64,000 nt of DNA from Chitinophagales bacterium (GCA_020636495.1 JACJXQ010000008.1:1550001-1614000), one strand, 5' to 3'. Shown: positions 16,075-26,701, counted from the first letter of the stretch. The notes: generated from the letters alone by a model not told the origin. Made by a program: numbers and translations.

Positions 16075-17910
16075 GTGGAAGAAAATCAAATTGTTAACCA
16101 AACTGAGGGCTTGACAGAACAACAAGCCGGCGCTCATGACGATTTCGACTGGAGCGTGGACAAAAGAAACGTATCTGCCTACTCACAAAGTGAGCAAGAC
16201 GAAATGGAAAAGATGTACGACAGTACATTTAAAGACATTACAGAGTCTGAACTGCTGGTAGGCCAGATAGTGGGTAAAACCAAAACAGACGTGATCATCA
16301 ACATCGGTTTCAAAAGCGATGGCCTGGTATCACTGAACGAATTCCGTGACCTTGACGAAGTAAAGATCGGCGATGAAGTGGAAGTAATGGTGGTAGAGAA
16401 GGAAGACCGCAACGGTCACCTGCACCTGAGCCGCCGCCAGGCACGCCAGAGCCGTGCATGGTTGAAGATCGTGGATTTCTACAAAACAGGCGAAGTGGTT
16501 ACCGGTACCATTACCAGCAAAACCAAAGGCGGCCTGATAGTAGATGTTTACGGACTGGAAACATTCCTGCCGGGTTCACAAATTGACGTGAAACCAGTTA
16601 CCGACTACGACCAGTATGTTGGTAAGACCATGGATTTCAAAGTAGTAAAGATCAACGAAGCTATACGCAACGCCGTTGTATCTCACAAAGCGCTTATCGA
16701 GAGCGATATCGAGCAGCAGCGTAGCGAGATCATCGGTAAACTGGAGAAAGGACAGGTACTGGAAGGTACTGTTAAGAATGTTACTGACTTCGGTGCATTC
16801 ATCGACCTGGGCGGTGTAGATGGCCTGTTGTACATCACAGATATCAGCTGGGGCCGCATCAGCCACCCGAGCGAGGTGTTGCATAACGGTCAGTCTCTGA
16901 ACGTGGTAGTTCTTGACTTTGACGATGAGAAAAAACGTATCAGCCTTGGCCTGAAGCAACTTACTCCTCATCCTTGGGAGAGCCTGAGCGATGATGTGAA
17001 AGAAGGTGCTAAAGTAAAAGGTAAGGTAGTAAACATAGAAGATTACGGTGCATTCCTGGAGATCATGCCTGGTGTAGAAGGCCTGGTACACGTATCAGAG
17101 ATCACATGGTCATCTCAGCCTATCAATGCCAAGGAGTTCTTTAACATGAACGACGAGTATGAGGCAGTAGTTGTAACACTGGATAAAGACGAGCGCAAAA
17201 TGAGCCTGTCTATCAAACAACTGACTGAAGATCCATGGGATACTATCGAGAACAAATTCCCGATAGACAGCCGCCACAAAGGTATCGTGAAGAACATCAC
17301 TCCTTATGGTGTATTCGTTGAGCTGGAAACAGGTATCGGCGGTATGATCCACATCAGCGACCTGAGCTGGATCAAGCGCTACAATCACCCTAACGAGTTC
17401 ACTAAAGTAGGTGACGAGATAGACGTGGTTATCCTGAGCATAGATAAAGAAACACGCAAACTGGCACTGGGTCATAAACAACTGGAAGAAGATCCGTGGA
17501 ATACCTTCGAAACAGTGTTCCCTATCGGTAGCACACACGAAGGACAAGTGACCAAGCGTGATGAGAAAGGTGCAATCGTACAGTTGCAGTATGGCCTGGA
17601 AGCATTTGCTCCTGCACGCCACCTGCGCAAAGAAGATGGCAGCAACGTAGAAGTGGACGAAACACTTCCGTTCGTTATCATCGAGTTCGATCGCAACGAC
17701 AAGCGTATTATGGTATCTCACAGCCGCATTTGGGAAAAAGCAAAAGCTGACGAGAAAGATGCCGCACGCAAAGAAGCAGCAGCTGAAACAGAGCAGACCA
17801 AGAAGGCAATGAAGAACGTTCAGAGCAAGGTAGAAAAAGCTACCCTGGGCGACCTGGATGCACTGGCTGAGCTGAAAGAAAAAATGAAGAAAGCTGAAGA
17901 CGATAAATAA
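16075..17910 (+). CDS. rpsA: 30S ribosomal protein S1
   Basis: S1 binds mRNA and helps load it on the 30S subunit. The protein has 611 residues with six S1 (OB-fold) domains at about 60-130, 143-210, 224-297, 310-384, 397-471 and 484-555. They are recognisable from repeats such as GTVKNVTDFGAFIDLGGVDG, GKVVNIEDYGAFLEIMPGVE and GIVKNITPYGVFVELETG. An acidic N-terminal arm and a Lys/Glu-rich coiled tail flank them. The start is a GTG directly after an A/T tract with no Shine-Dalgarno; no ATG fits. This is expected where S1 itself helps select leaderless or A-rich starts. A strong terminator follows. Confidence 0.97.
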   Translation: MEENQIVNQTEGLTEQQAGAHDDFDWSVDKRNVSAYSQSEQDEMEKMYDSTFKDITESELLVGQIVGKTKTDVIINIGFKSDGLVSLNEFRDLDEVKIGDEVEVMVVEKEDRNGHLHLSRRQARQSRAWLKIVDFYKTGEVVTGTITSKTKGGLIVDVYGLETFLPGSQIDVKPVTDYDQYVGKTMDFKVVKINEAIRNAVVSHKALIESDIEQQRSEIIGKLEKGQVLEGTVKNVTDFGAFIDLGGVDGLLYITDISWGRISHPSEVLHNGQSLNVVVLDFDDEKKRISLGLKQLTPHPWESLSDDVKEGAKVKGKVVNIEDYGAFLEIMPGVEGLVHVSEITWSSQPINAKEFFNMNDEYEAVVVTLDKDERKMSLSIKQLTEDPWDTIENKFPIDSRHKGIVKNITPYGVFVELETGIGGMIHISDLSWIKRYNHPNEFTKVGDEIDVVILSIDKETRKLALGHKQLEEDPWNTFETVFPIGSTHEGQVTKRDEKGAIVQLQYGLEAFAPARHLRKEDGSNVEVDETLPFVIIEFDRNDKRIMVSHSRIWEKAKADEKDAARKEAAAETEQTKKAMKNVQSKVEKATLGDLDALAELKEKMKKAEDDK

Positions 17911-17932
17911 TTCAGTATAACTCATAATTAAT

Positions 17933-17966
17933 AACGGGCCCCGCAATAGCGGGGCCCGTTGCTTTT
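17933..17966 (+). terminator. Rho-independent terminator of rpsA
   Basis: A perfect 12-bp stem, AACGGGCCCCGC (17933-17944) with GCGGGGCCCGTT (17949-17960), has an AATA loop and is followed by GCTTTT. Confidence 0.9.
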
Positions 17967-18030
17967 GGGGGAGTTGTCATCCAAAAGTTAAACATCCTTA
18001 AATCGTGATTTTAGTCAGCTATATGGCTTT

Positions 18031-19593
18031 ATGACATATATTAAGCGTTTATCTTTGGTTATGTCGTTGCGGAAAGGGCAATATAATTACCTCTATGTAC
18101 TGATAGCATTTGTACTGGTAGGGCTGATAGGCATTCAGTTATACTGGATCAATAAGACCATCGCAGTAGAGAAGAATGCTATAAAGCGCAGCCTGAACAG
18201 TGATTTTGAGAAACTGGCGCGCCAGGCAGAGGAATACGCATCCTGCTACATACTGCGTGCAAAAACTTATATCAACAAAGGGGAGGGGATATACCTTGTC
18301 AAGCAGAAGGTAGATAGCAACGGCAATTACATAGGGCCGGAGCAAGGAGGGTTTATAGATACGGTGAACCTGTTCAACTTTCACATAGTGAATGGAGATA
18401 CGATCCTTGAGAATTACCCGTCGCTGGAGCTGCGCAGGTTTGCGAGTTCGCTGGACGCGACCTTCAATTTTGCTATTGAAGGCGTCAGGGATCCTGCTTC
18501 TTATGCTTTTGATAAGCTGACCAGCGAGAACCTGAAACAAGCTTTTGATAATACTATTGATATTGAAAATGCCATAGGACGGAACTACCTGGACGCACAG
18601 ATAAAAGAGGTGTTGCGCAGAAATGAGCTGGATACCAATTACAGTGCCGGGGTAAAAAAGCAGGGTGCCGGAGCCTTTCTTATTCTTACAGACAGTTTGA
18701 GGCAGCCTTATAGCTATAGAGACGTGCTGGAAGTGCCATTGTTTGCCAATGAGGTAACCGAGCCCTACTTGCTGGTCATAGGCCTGCCCCAACCTTTTGC
18801 CAAGGTTATCAGGTCATTATCTGTAATGCTGATATCGTCGGTAGTGATCATCCTGATACTGATATTATCCTATGCCTATTTTGTACGCACCATCATCAAC
18901 CAGCGCAAACTGTCTGAGATGAAGAACGCCTTTATAAATAATATGACCCATGAATTCAGGACACCTATCACCAACATAGGGCTGGCTATTGAGAACTGGC
19001 GGGATACGGGTAAGAATCCTGATTTCTATTACAACATCATCGAGGAAGAGAACCGGCATATGGAGAAAAACGTGAACCAGATACTTGAGCTGGCAACGAT
19101 GAAGCATAAGGATAACGGGGTGGCATATGAACCGGTGGATATGCACGAACTGACCAGGAAGGCGATAGAGAGTTTTAACATGCAGGTAAAGAGTGTGAAT
19201 GGCCAACTGGTATTTGAGCCGGGTGCGCATACACACCATATATACGGCAACGAAAGAGAGATGTATAATATGGTACTGAACCTGGTGGATAATGCAGTAA
19301 AGTACAGGTCGGCCAATCCTGAGATACATGTAAGTACCTATGATGAAGGAACATGGCTGGTGATAGAAGTGCGTGACAATGGCATTGGTATGACAGCCGA
19401 GACACAGGAACATATATTTGAGCGTTTCTACCGAAGCGATACCGGCGACCGACATGATGTAAAAGGCTTTGGGCTCGGGCTGAGTTATGTGAAATATATT
19501 GTTGACTGTCATGGCGGTACAATACTGGTGAAAAGCAAACCGGGCTATGGCAGCACGTTTACCATTCGATTACCCAAAAACAACAAAACATGA
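18031..19593 (+). CDS. Sensor histidine kinase
   Basis: This 520-residue membrane kinase is paired with the response regulator that follows. Membrane helices lie at about 21-41 and 270-292 and flank a periplasmic sensor region of about 230 residues with no recognised domain. The HisKA motif NNMTHEFRTPITN has the phosphoacceptor at His307. The ATPase domain shows the N box (YNMVLNLVDNAVKYR), G1 (VRDNGIGM) and G2 (GFGLGLSYVKYI). The second Met (18061, MSLRKGQ) is an alternative start. The stop overlaps the regulator start by 4 nt (ATGA), so the two are co-translated. The stimulus is unknown. Confidence 0.93.
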   Translation: MTYIKRLSLVMSLRKGQYNYLYVLIAFVLVGLIGIQLYWINKTIAVEKNAIKRSLNSDFEKLARQAEEYASCYILRAKTYINKGEGIYLVKQKVDSNGNYIGPEQGGFIDTVNLFNFHIVNGDTILENYPSLELRRFASSLDATFNFAIEGVRDPASYAFDKLTSENLKQAFDNTIDIENAIGRNYLDAQIKEVLRRNELDTNYSAGVKKQGAGAFLILTDSLRQPYSYRDVLEVPLFANEVTEPYLLVIGLPQPFAKVIRSLSVMLISSVVIILILILSYAYFVRTIINQRKLSEMKNAFINNMTHEFRTPITNIGLAIENWRDTGKNPDFYYNIIEEENRHMEKNVNQILELATMKHKDNGVAYEPVDMHELTRKAIESFNMQVKSVNGQLVFEPGAHTHHIYGNEREMYNMVLNLVDNAVKYRSANPEIHVSTYDEGTWLVIEVRDNGIGMTAETQEHIFERFYRSDTGDRHDVKGFGLGLSYVKYIVDCHGGTILVKSKPGYGSTFTIRLPKNNKT

Positions 19594-20282
19594 TGAACAG
19601 GATATTTTTTGTAGAAGACGATACCAACCTGGGTATGCTGCTGAAGGAGAATATGGAGCATAAAGGTTTTGAGACCGTGTGGTGTAAGGACGGAGAAGAG
19701 GGGATGAAGAAGTTCAGACCCGGGTACTTCAGTCTATGCATACTGGATGTGATGTTGCCGATGAAAGATGGCTTTGAGCTATCTAAAGAGATAAGAAAAG
19801 TAGACCCTGATGTGCCTTTTATCTTTCTTACATCGAGAGGAATGCAGAACGACAGGATAAAAGGCTTTGAATACGGTTGTGAAGACTATATCACCAAGCC
19901 GTTCAGTACGCAGGAGTTGTATATGCGCATTAATGTGATCTTGCGCAGGTTGCATCAGCCTGCTACTGCAGCCAATACAAATGTTTTTGTTGTGGGAAAA
20001 TATACTTTCGATCATACTGCGATGACCCTGGAGATCAATGGAGAGGTGGAAAAGCTCAGCTCAAAAGAATGTGAATTGCTGTATATGCTGGTGACGAATA
20101 TCAATGTGCTGGTGAATCGGGATGTAATATTGAGAAAAGTGTGGGGTAATGATGATTATTTTTCGGCTAAGAGTATGGATGTGTACATCAGCAAGATAAG
20201 GAAGAGGCTGAAAGAAGACCCTGCTATAGAAATATTGAATGCTTATGGCATAGGATTTAAAATGATAGTAAGCAGTATGTAA
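19590..20282 (+). CDS. Response regulator, OmpR/PhoB family
   Basis: This 230-residue DNA-binding regulator is coupled to the upstream kinase. The receiver domain (about 4-118) has the acidic residues E9-D10-D11, the phosphoacceptor Asp53 in LCILDVMLPMKDG, and Lys103 in DYITKPFS. The winged-helix output domain (about 130-228) has LSSKECELLYMLV and the recognition-helix region AKSMDVYISKIRKRL. The 3' end lies within an 18-bp inverted repeat that forms the terminator. Target genes are not identified; the T9SS gene downstream is on the opposite strand. Confidence 0.95.
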   Translation: MMNRIFFVEDDTNLGMLLKENMEHKGFETVWCKDGEEGMKKFRPGYFSLCILDVMLPMKDGFELSKEIRKVDPDVPFIFLTSRGMQNDRIKGFEYGCEDYITKPFSTQELYMRINVILRRLHQPATAANTNVFVVGKYTFDHTAMTLEINGEVEKLSSKECELLYMLVTNINVLVNRDVILRKVWGNDDYFSAKSMDVYISKIRKRLKEDPAIEILNAYGIGFKMIVSSM

Positions 20283-20305
20283 TGTAGTTACATACTGCTT
20301 ACTAT
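20265..20305. terminator. Bidirectional terminator overlapping the regulator's 3' end
   Basis: A perfect 18-bp inverted repeat at 20265-20282 and 20288-20305 has a 5-nt TGTAG loop. Its left arm encodes the last codons and stop of the response regulator. It sits between two convergent genes. T-rich flanks are weak on both sides. Confidence 0.65.
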
Positions 20306-20310
20306 TCCCG

Positions 20311-21993
20311 TTACTGTTTTATAAATTCACTATAATTTATTGTTCCTTCTTCATCCTGCATCAACAGCAGGTAAGTCCCCGAAGCCAGGCCGCTGATGTC
20401 TATACCTGTTTTGCTGTAATTGTCCAACCTGATCACTACTTTGCCTGTAACATCTGTTACCAGTATGTTGTTCGTTGCAGTAGTAGTTTCGAAGCTGATG
20501 ACGTTGTGCGCCGGGTTAGGGAAAAGTTTGATATGTTTTGCTTTAGCAGCTGCATTGTCAACTGTTGTGTACACAGGAAGTTCTTTCATGGCTCCACCTT
20601 CCGGCAGTGCTGCCCACATGCTGAGAGCGGGACCTCCGCTGTTACTGTCAGGTGTTGCGAAGCCTGAGAAGAGAATCGTTACAGACTTGCCTGTAAGGTT
20701 CCAGTCTGTGATCTTGATCTCGTATTTCTCCATTAGTACATTTCCGCTGCCCGTATCTATCTTGATGACAGGAACACCGCCTTGTGCAATAGTGCCGTAA
20801 GACGCACTGAAATCACCATAATTAAGGTCAGCAAATAACGATGAGTTGTCCGCTTTCCTGATGTCGATAGCAGGGGCATCTGTGCTGCCGTGCATATACA
20901 ATACATCGGTGCTCGTTGCTACCGTAGCTTCTTCGCGCGCATTGTTGTTCAGGTCAATGGTCAGTGCCGGCTTTGGCAGGTAGTTGGTATCGCTTTCGAT
21001 ACCATTCAGCACTGCAGCATATGTTTTGCCCGAGTCGAGCGTGATATTGGTATTGAAGAATTGATTACCCGAACCTGCCTTGGCGATACCTACGTTCATG
21101 GCCAGGCCGGCATATGCGTCCATATAGGCTGTGGCATGCCTGAAATCTAACGTATCTATTGCTTTTTGGTTATTGACATAAAAGTCAAGTTTCCCAACCC
21201 CGGTATCCGCGCTGTTGTGTATTACCTGTATCCTGGCCAGTTTTTCGGCTGTTGTGGTAAATGGTAACTCTACCAGCGGCCCACCTGTAGGCAGTGACAA
21301 CCAGAGACCGAACGGTTCACCATTGCTGTTGGCTGCAGGATTCATAAAACCTGAACCAATCACTACTACACCCAGTCCCGAAGTAGATAAGGTAGGGAAG
21401 TCAGCTTCGTAATTATGTGTGGTTTTGTTGCCAACGGTATTGGTGATGCGGAAGTTGTAGTAGCCAGTAGCAGACAATGAAGTGTAACCGTTGCTGAAAT
21501 CGCCATATCCCAGATCGTTGGCCAGAATGTCCAGCCCTGTTCTGATATCCATTTGGGGTGCATCAGTACATCCGTTCAGGAACAGCAGGTCGGTTTTTCC
21601 GGCAGTTGCTCCTTCCTGTCCCATATTGTATACGTGCATGGACAGTTTTTTGTATGGGCTGTAACCTGTAGTGCTTTTTACCCCGTCTATCACCATCACA
21701 TAAACATTGGTCTGGTTCAGCGTTATATTCATGTTGTAAAAAGTATCGGCCACGGTAAGTGAAGTACTTTCCGCAACTCCTATGTCAAGAGCTGTTCCTG
21801 CAGGCAGGTCAACATATGCCTGTGAGCTTCTGAAAAACAAATCGTTTACCGACAATGATCCGTTTACATAAATATCAATCGTTGGTAAGGCCAGCTCCGG
21901 ACAATTGTTGATGAACTGCACACGAGTAACCTGTGCTTTTGATGAAAGGGACAGCCATAAAAGAGAGAATACAAGTAGAGTTTTTACGTTCAT
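20311..21993 (-). CDS. DUF4397 protein with T9SS sorting domain
   Basis: This 560-residue exported protein has a signal peptide at about 1-20 (ending SSKAQ). Two homologous DUF4397-like halves follow. Each starts with a strand such as VTRVQFINNCP or LARIQVIHNSAD, then has a YVDLPAGTALDIGVA or YMDAYAGLAMNVGIA strand and a TDLLFLNGCTDAPQMDIR or TDVLYMHGSTDAPAIDIR strand. The C-terminus (about 485-560) is a type A T9SS sorting domain: LFPNPAHNVISFE, ILVTDVTGKVV and LASGTYLLLMQDEEG. It is therefore probably secreted or anchored at the cell surface by the type IX system. The binding partner is unknown. Confidence 0.9.
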   Translation of the reverse strand: MNVKTLLVFSLLWLSLSSKAQVTRVQFINNCPELALPTIDIYVNGSLSVNDLFFRSSQAYVDLPAGTALDIGVAESTSLTVADTFYNMNITLNQTNVYVMVIDGVKSTTGYSPYKKLSMHVYNMGQEGATAGKTDLLFLNGCTDAPQMDIRTGLDILANDLGYGDFSNGYTSLSATGYYNFRITNTVGNKTTHNYEADFPTLSTSGLGVVVIGSGFMNPAANSNGEPFGLWLSLPTGGPLVELPFTTTAEKLARIQVIHNSADTGVGKLDFYVNNQKAIDTLDFRHATAYMDAYAGLAMNVGIAKAGSGNQFFNTNITLDSGKTYAAVLNGIESDTNYLPKPALTIDLNNNAREEATVATSTDVLYMHGSTDAPAIDIRKADNSSLFADLNYGDFSASYGTIAQGGVPVIKIDTGSGNVLMEKYEIKITDWNLTGKSVTILFSGFATPDSNSGGPALSMWAALPEGGAMKELPVYTTVDNAAAKAKHIKLFPNPAHNVISFETTTATNNILVTDVTGKVVIRLDNYSKTGIDISGLASGTYLLLMQDEEGTINYSEFIKQ

Positions 21994-22174
21994 AAATACT
22001 TTTTAAGTAATGAGATCTTCGTTCCTGTTAAAACATTAAAAATAATGAAAATATCCCAAACTGTTACAAACTGACATGCAGATTACAAACCACAGGTTAT
22101 TAGCACATTATTATTCCTCATTAATTGGTAAATTGACATCTTGAAATAATAAGTTGCAGCTTGCAACGCCTCTT

Positions 22175-25100
22175 ATGAACTTCGGAATTTCAATACATAA
22201 TAAATATAGTTTCATTACACGCCTGGCAAGTACAATACTGCTGACTGTTTATGTTACAGTTGTCAGTGCGCAGGCACTTGTCAATAAAAAGATACTGCTG
22301 AAAAGCGGAACCGTTTACACGCACAACAATGTAGATGAGTGGTTGCAAAATAATCCGGCGGGACGGTTGAAGCTTCCTGTTCAACTACTGTTTCAGTTTG
22401 ATACGTTACCAGCTGACAGCAGGAAAGAAGTTTTGAAAAACAGCGGTATAGTATTGGGTGATTATATACCCGATAATACTTATGTAGTTACCTGCTACCA
22501 ATACCCGCAAAAGGAATTATTGAATGCAGCCGGCATAAGCTACATAACGAACGTTACACCGGACATGAAAATGAGTGATGATCTGAAAGCCGCAGTTCAG
22601 CATGCAGGAGAAGAGGTAGAACTGACAGTGATGTTTACCGGCGTAAAAGAGGCTGATGCATTGGAGGCTATAGCTACATCGGGCGGAGTAATGCTCAGCA
22701 ACAGGCTGACCTCTATGGGCTATATCCATGCCCGGCTGCCAAAGCACAACGTCGTTCCGCTTATGCAATGGTATGGCGTAGCATATGCGAATGTATACCG
22801 GGAAGATGTACCATTGAATATAGACGAGAAAGCGATGACCCGCGGACAATTGGCAGCAGCACCATTAAGCAACGGAGGATATGGACTGAAAGGGGAGGGT
22901 ATAACTATTGGTGTAGGAGATAATGTTTCGGGCATATATCACGTAGACCTGATGGACAGGATCATCAACTACAATACGGCAGCTTATACCAATCATGGGG
23001 TGCATATCAACGGTATTGTTGGTGGTGCAGGCATAGTAGACCTGCGAGGTGAAGGCATGGCACCTGCAGCTACGCTAACGAACCATTATTTCAGTGATGT
23101 GCTTGATGCTACCCCCGAAATATCATCATTGTATAATGTGATCGTAACTAACAACTCTTACTCGTCGGTACAGGGCAATTGCGATAACTCGGGTATCTAC
23201 GACGTATTGTCGGAAGGGCTGGATAAACTTTGTAATTCTAATAATACCGTATTGCAGGTTTTTGCGGCTGCTAACAACGGCCTGTATGACTGTCCGCCTT
23301 ACCCGCAGGGGTTTGCCACCATTACAGGAGGGTATCAACCTGCAAAAAATAACCTTGTAGTGGCCAGTACCGACCGTGAGTATGTGAATGCAGACAACTC
23401 GTCGCGCGGGCCTGTAAGGGACGGACGATTGAAACCTGAGATATCTGCCGTTGGCGTGAATGTGAACTCAACCACCAGGCATGATGAATATCTTGTAGCA
23501 AGTGGTACCAGCATGGCCTGCCCGCAGGTGGCAGGAGCAGCAGCGCTGCTGGCACAAAGAATGAAACAACTGAGCGGCATTACAAAACCCAGGGCTGACC
23601 TGCTGAAAACCTTGCTGATAAACGGAGCTACAGATATAGGCAACGAAGGCCCGGACTACAGGTTTGGTTTTGGCTTTCTTAATGTGCAGCGTTCTCTTAT
23701 TATGCTGGACAGTAACAGGTATGCCACCGGCAATATTTCTACAGGAGGAGAGCAAACCTATGATGTTGTAGTACCTCCCGGTGTTGCTCAACTGAAGGTG
23801 CTGTTGTGCTGGCATGATGCGCCTGCTACGCCAATGGCTGCTAAGGTGCTGGTAAATGATATAGACCTTGAAGTGGCTGAACCGGGTAATAAGGTGCACC
23901 AACCATTGGTACTTGATGCCACACCGGCTAATATCAATAACCCGGCGGTAGAAAAAGAAGACAGGCTGAATAACTGTGAACAGGTAGTAATAGATGATCC
24001 CGGTCCGGGTAAATATACTATCAGGGTAAAAGGCTTTAGTGTGCCAACGGGCAGCCAGGATTATGTCATCGCGTATGACTTTATACCTGCAGGCATAGCC
24101 TTTAAATACCCGCTTACTGCCAGTGCTGTAAAGGCAGGTGATTCTATGTATATCTACTGGGATGCATCGAAAGGGAACAGCACATTCACGCTTGAGTATT
24201 CTGAGAATACCGGTGGTGTGTGGAATATGATAGATAACAATATTCCCGCAGGACAATTGCATTATAAGTGGGCGGTACCTGCCGGCATCAACTCGGGCAA
24301 ATGCCTGATGCGGTTGACTCGCGGCGCTGAACAAGCGACGAGTGAAATGTTCATAATCAGCACACAACCTGATGTGAAACTGAGTAGCGTGCAATGTCCC
24401 GGATACATACAAATAGAATGGAGTGCCATACCCAATGCTACCGGGTACGTGGTGATGAGAAAAGCAGGGCCTGTTATGGCAGTGGTGGATACCGTAACAA
24501 TAACTAATTATGTATTCTCCGGTTTAGACCCGGATAGCACTTATTATGTGGCCGTGAGCCCGGTAATAGATGGCCTGGCGGGTTACAGGAATGTAGCGGT
24601 AAAGCGCACACCTAAAGATGGTAGCTGCAGCGGCAATATCTCTGACGGTGACCTGATGATAGAAAAAGTGACGGCACCGCTAACGGGGAGAAAGCTAACG
24701 GGCACGGAATTAACAGCCGCTGAACTATTAACGGTAAGGGTGCGTAATCTTGATGATGCGCCTTGTAATACTTACAAATTGTCGTACAGCATCAATGGCG
24801 GACCATGGGTGCCGCAGAGTATGGCTACTCCTGTTGCCGCCAACAGCGCGACATCTGTGAGTATACTTGGTTTAGACCTTTCTGCTGAAGGAGATCACCA
24901 CATCAGGGTAGCTATTGAGAATCTGGCACTGGCAGATCCCGTACATAGTAATGATAGTTTTGACTACTACGTGTCCCAATTGCCTAATCCTTCTGTTACG
25001 CTGGATTATTATGATGGCTTTGAATCGCTCCCGGTTTTCAGGAGTATTAAAGATACATTCGGGTTGAGTACGGACAGGCGATGGGATTTTGAGAAGACCA

Positions 25101-26701
25101 CCGATACCGGGCAGCTCAGGAGCTTTGTACTCAACAGTGTGCTGATCAGTGGCCAGCGTTCGCTGAGTCTTGACGCCTATAAGAACTGCCCCGGCAATTT
25201 CAATGCGCTGACAGGTACATTCAACCTGGCTAATTATGATGCGAACAAAGATGAAGTAAGGCTGGAATTTGATTATATCATACATGGCGTGCCCAAGTTT
25301 GAACCCGGCAACGAGGTAGTAGCAAGAGGCAAGGATACTAAGGAGTTTCAACCCATATATACCTATGAAATGAGGTTAGGTGACGTTGGCAAGGTGCTGA
25401 ATTCAGGCAGTATATCTCTCAGCGACCTGGTATTAAATACCGGTGACAATTTTTCATCCAGTACACAGGTGCAGTTTGGCCAGAATGATATTTCAAATAT
25501 CGGGGCACTGAAAGCAGGTAGTGGTATGACGCTGGATAATGTACGGTTGTATACCGTGCAAAATGATGTACAACTACTGGGTGTGGTGCTGCCTACACAA
25601 CTGTCCTGCGGTATCACCGGGCCTTCGCCGTTGACCATAAGGATACGTAATGGTGTGAATATCGAGCAGAAGAATATTTCGTTGCATTACAGGCTGGATA
25701 ATGGTAGCGTAGTGTCAGAATCGTTATCAAGCCTGGCAGGTAAACAAACCCTTGATTTTACATTCAGTAACCTGTTGGACATCTCCGCCTCCGGCGAGCA
25801 TCAACTGGATATATGGCTTTCGGCCAACGGGGATACATATCGGAAGAATGACAGCATTCTTGATTACAAGGTGAGGAACCAACCTTTGGTAAGTACCTAT
25901 CCGTATTTTGAGGATTTTGAATCCGGAGACGGTTATTGGTACACGGGAGGCATCAACAGTTCCTGGGCATATGGCACACCGTCTGCACCAAAGATAAGTG
26001 CTGCTTATAGCGGGAAAAAAGCATGGGTGACCAACTTATCTGGCAATTATAATGATAAGGAGAACTCATATCTCTATTCTCCATGTTTTGATATATCAGG
26101 GATGGAGCACCCTACATTCAGCAGCAGGATAGCGGTGGATATTGAGAACTGTGATTTTGTGCTGTGTGACGAGGCGCACCTGGAATACACAACAGATGGC
26201 GACAAATGGCTGCGTGTAGGGGCATACGGAGAAGGTACCAACTGGTATACCGACAGCAACTACCAGGCATGGAATGTGCTGGATAACACGACATGGCACC
26301 AGGCAGAGATAGCGTTACCTGATAGCGTAGGCAATATACAGTTGCGCTACGTATTCCATTCAGATGAGGGCGCATCTTTTGAGGGGCTGGCCATTGATGA
26401 CATCAGGATATATGACCTGAAACTGTACACGCCTGATAACAGTATTATCAGTATCAGTCCTAATCCTACTGATAATGGCATTGTGAATATAGAATGGGCA
26501 GCACACAATGGTACGGATATGCACCTGGTAATGACAGATGCTATGGGCAGAACCGTATACCAGTCAACAGCAACCGCAGGAAATGAGGGTTATAACAAAA
26601 CGACGTTGCAGACGCCATTGTATGCTTCAGGTATGTACTTTATGCGCATTGTCATAGGCGACAGAGAGCACAAAAGAAAGATCGTATACCGCAGCAGGTA
26701 G
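22175..26701 (+). CDS. Subtilisin-like (S8) protease with T9SS sorting domain
   Basis: This large secreted serine protease has 1508 residues from the ATG at 22175; a TTG 21 nt upstream is less likely because it lengthens the signal peptide. The signal peptide ends near VVSAQ. The S8 domain spans about 235-500, with the catalytic triad D249 (GVGDN), H274 (NHGVHING) and S446 (SGTSMACPQVAG). Downstream are a jelly-roll P-domain-like region (about 510-640), Fn3/CARDB-like beta domains (about 650-950), a MAM- or jelly-roll-like domain, and a T9SS type A sorting domain at about 1430-1508 (SISPNPTDNGIVNIE, YASGMYFMRIV). It probably degrades extracellular protein. A short hairpin overlaps the stop. 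Confidence 0.93.
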   Translation: MNFGISIHNKYSFITRLASTILLTVYVTVVSAQALVNKKILLKSGTVYTHNNVDEWLQNNPAGRLKLPVQLLFQFDTLPADSRKEVLKNSGIVLGDYIPDNTYVVTCYQYPQKELLNAAGISYITNVTPDMKMSDDLKAAVQHAGEEVELTVMFTGVKEADALEAIATSGGVMLSNRLTSMGYIHARLPKHNVVPLMQWYGVAYANVYREDVPLNIDEKAMTRGQLAAAPLSNGGYGLKGEGITIGVGDNVSGIYHVDLMDRIINYNTAAYTNHGVHINGIVGGAGIVDLRGEGMAPAATLTNHYFSDVLDATPEISSLYNVIVTNNSYSSVQGNCDNSGIYDVLSEGLDKLCNSNNTVLQVFAAANNGLYDCPPYPQGFATITGGYQPAKNNLVVASTDREYVNADNSSRGPVRDGRLKPEISAVGVNVNSTTRHDEYLVASGTSMACPQVAGAAALLAQRMKQLSGITKPRADLLKTLLINGATDIGNEGPDYRFGFGFLNVQRSLIMLDSNRYATGNISTGGEQTYDVVVPPGVAQLKVLLCWHDAPATPMAAKVLVNDIDLEVAEPGNKVHQPLVLDATPANINNPAVEKEDRLNNCEQVVIDDPGPGKYTIRVKGFSVPTGSQDYVIAYDFIPAGIAFKYPLTASAVKAGDSMYIYWDASKGNSTFTLEYSENTGGVWNMIDNNIPAGQLHYKWAVPAGINSGKCLMRLTRGAEQATSEMFIISTQPDVKLSSVQCPGYIQIEWSAIPNATGYVVMRKAGPVMAVVDTVTITNYVFSGLDPDSTYYVAVSPVIDGLAGYRNVAVKRTPKDGSCSGNISDGDLMIEKVTAPLTGRKLTGTELTAAELLTVRVRNLDDAPCNTYKLSYSINGGPWVPQSMATPVAANSATSVSILGLDLSAEGDHHIRVAIENLALADPVHSNDSFDYYVSQLPNPSVTLDYYDGFESLPVFRSIKDTFGLSTDRRWDFEKTTDTGQLRSFVLNSVLISGQRSLSLDAYKNCPGNFNALTGTFNLANYDANKDEVRLEFDYIIHGVPKFEPGNEVVARGKDTKEFQPIYTYEMRLGDVGKVLNSGSISLSDLVLNTGDNFSSSTQVQFGQNDISNIGALKAGSGMTLDNVRLYTVQNDVQLLGVVLPTQLSCGITGPSPLTIRIRNGVNIEQKNISLHYRLDNGSVVSESLSSLAGKQTLDFTFSNLLDISASGEHQLDIWLSANGDTYRKNDSILDYKVRNQPLVSTYPYFEDFESGDGYWYTGGINSSWAYGTPSAPKISAAYSGKKAWVTNLSGNYNDKENSYLYSPCFDISGMEHPTFSSRIAVDIENCDFVLCDEAHLEYTTDGDKWLRVGAYGEGTNWYTDSNYQAWNVLDNTTWHQAEIALPDSVGNIQLRYVFHSDEGASFEGLAIDDIRIYDLKLYTPDNSIISISPNPTDNGIVNIEWAAHNGTDMHLVMTDAMGRTVYQSTATAGNEGYNKTTLQTPLYASGMYFMRIVIGDREHKRKIVYRSR

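Noticed and set aside
22154..22174. TTG start extending the S8 protease
   Set aside because: The ATG at 22175 gives a normal signal peptide; no evidence favours the longer form.
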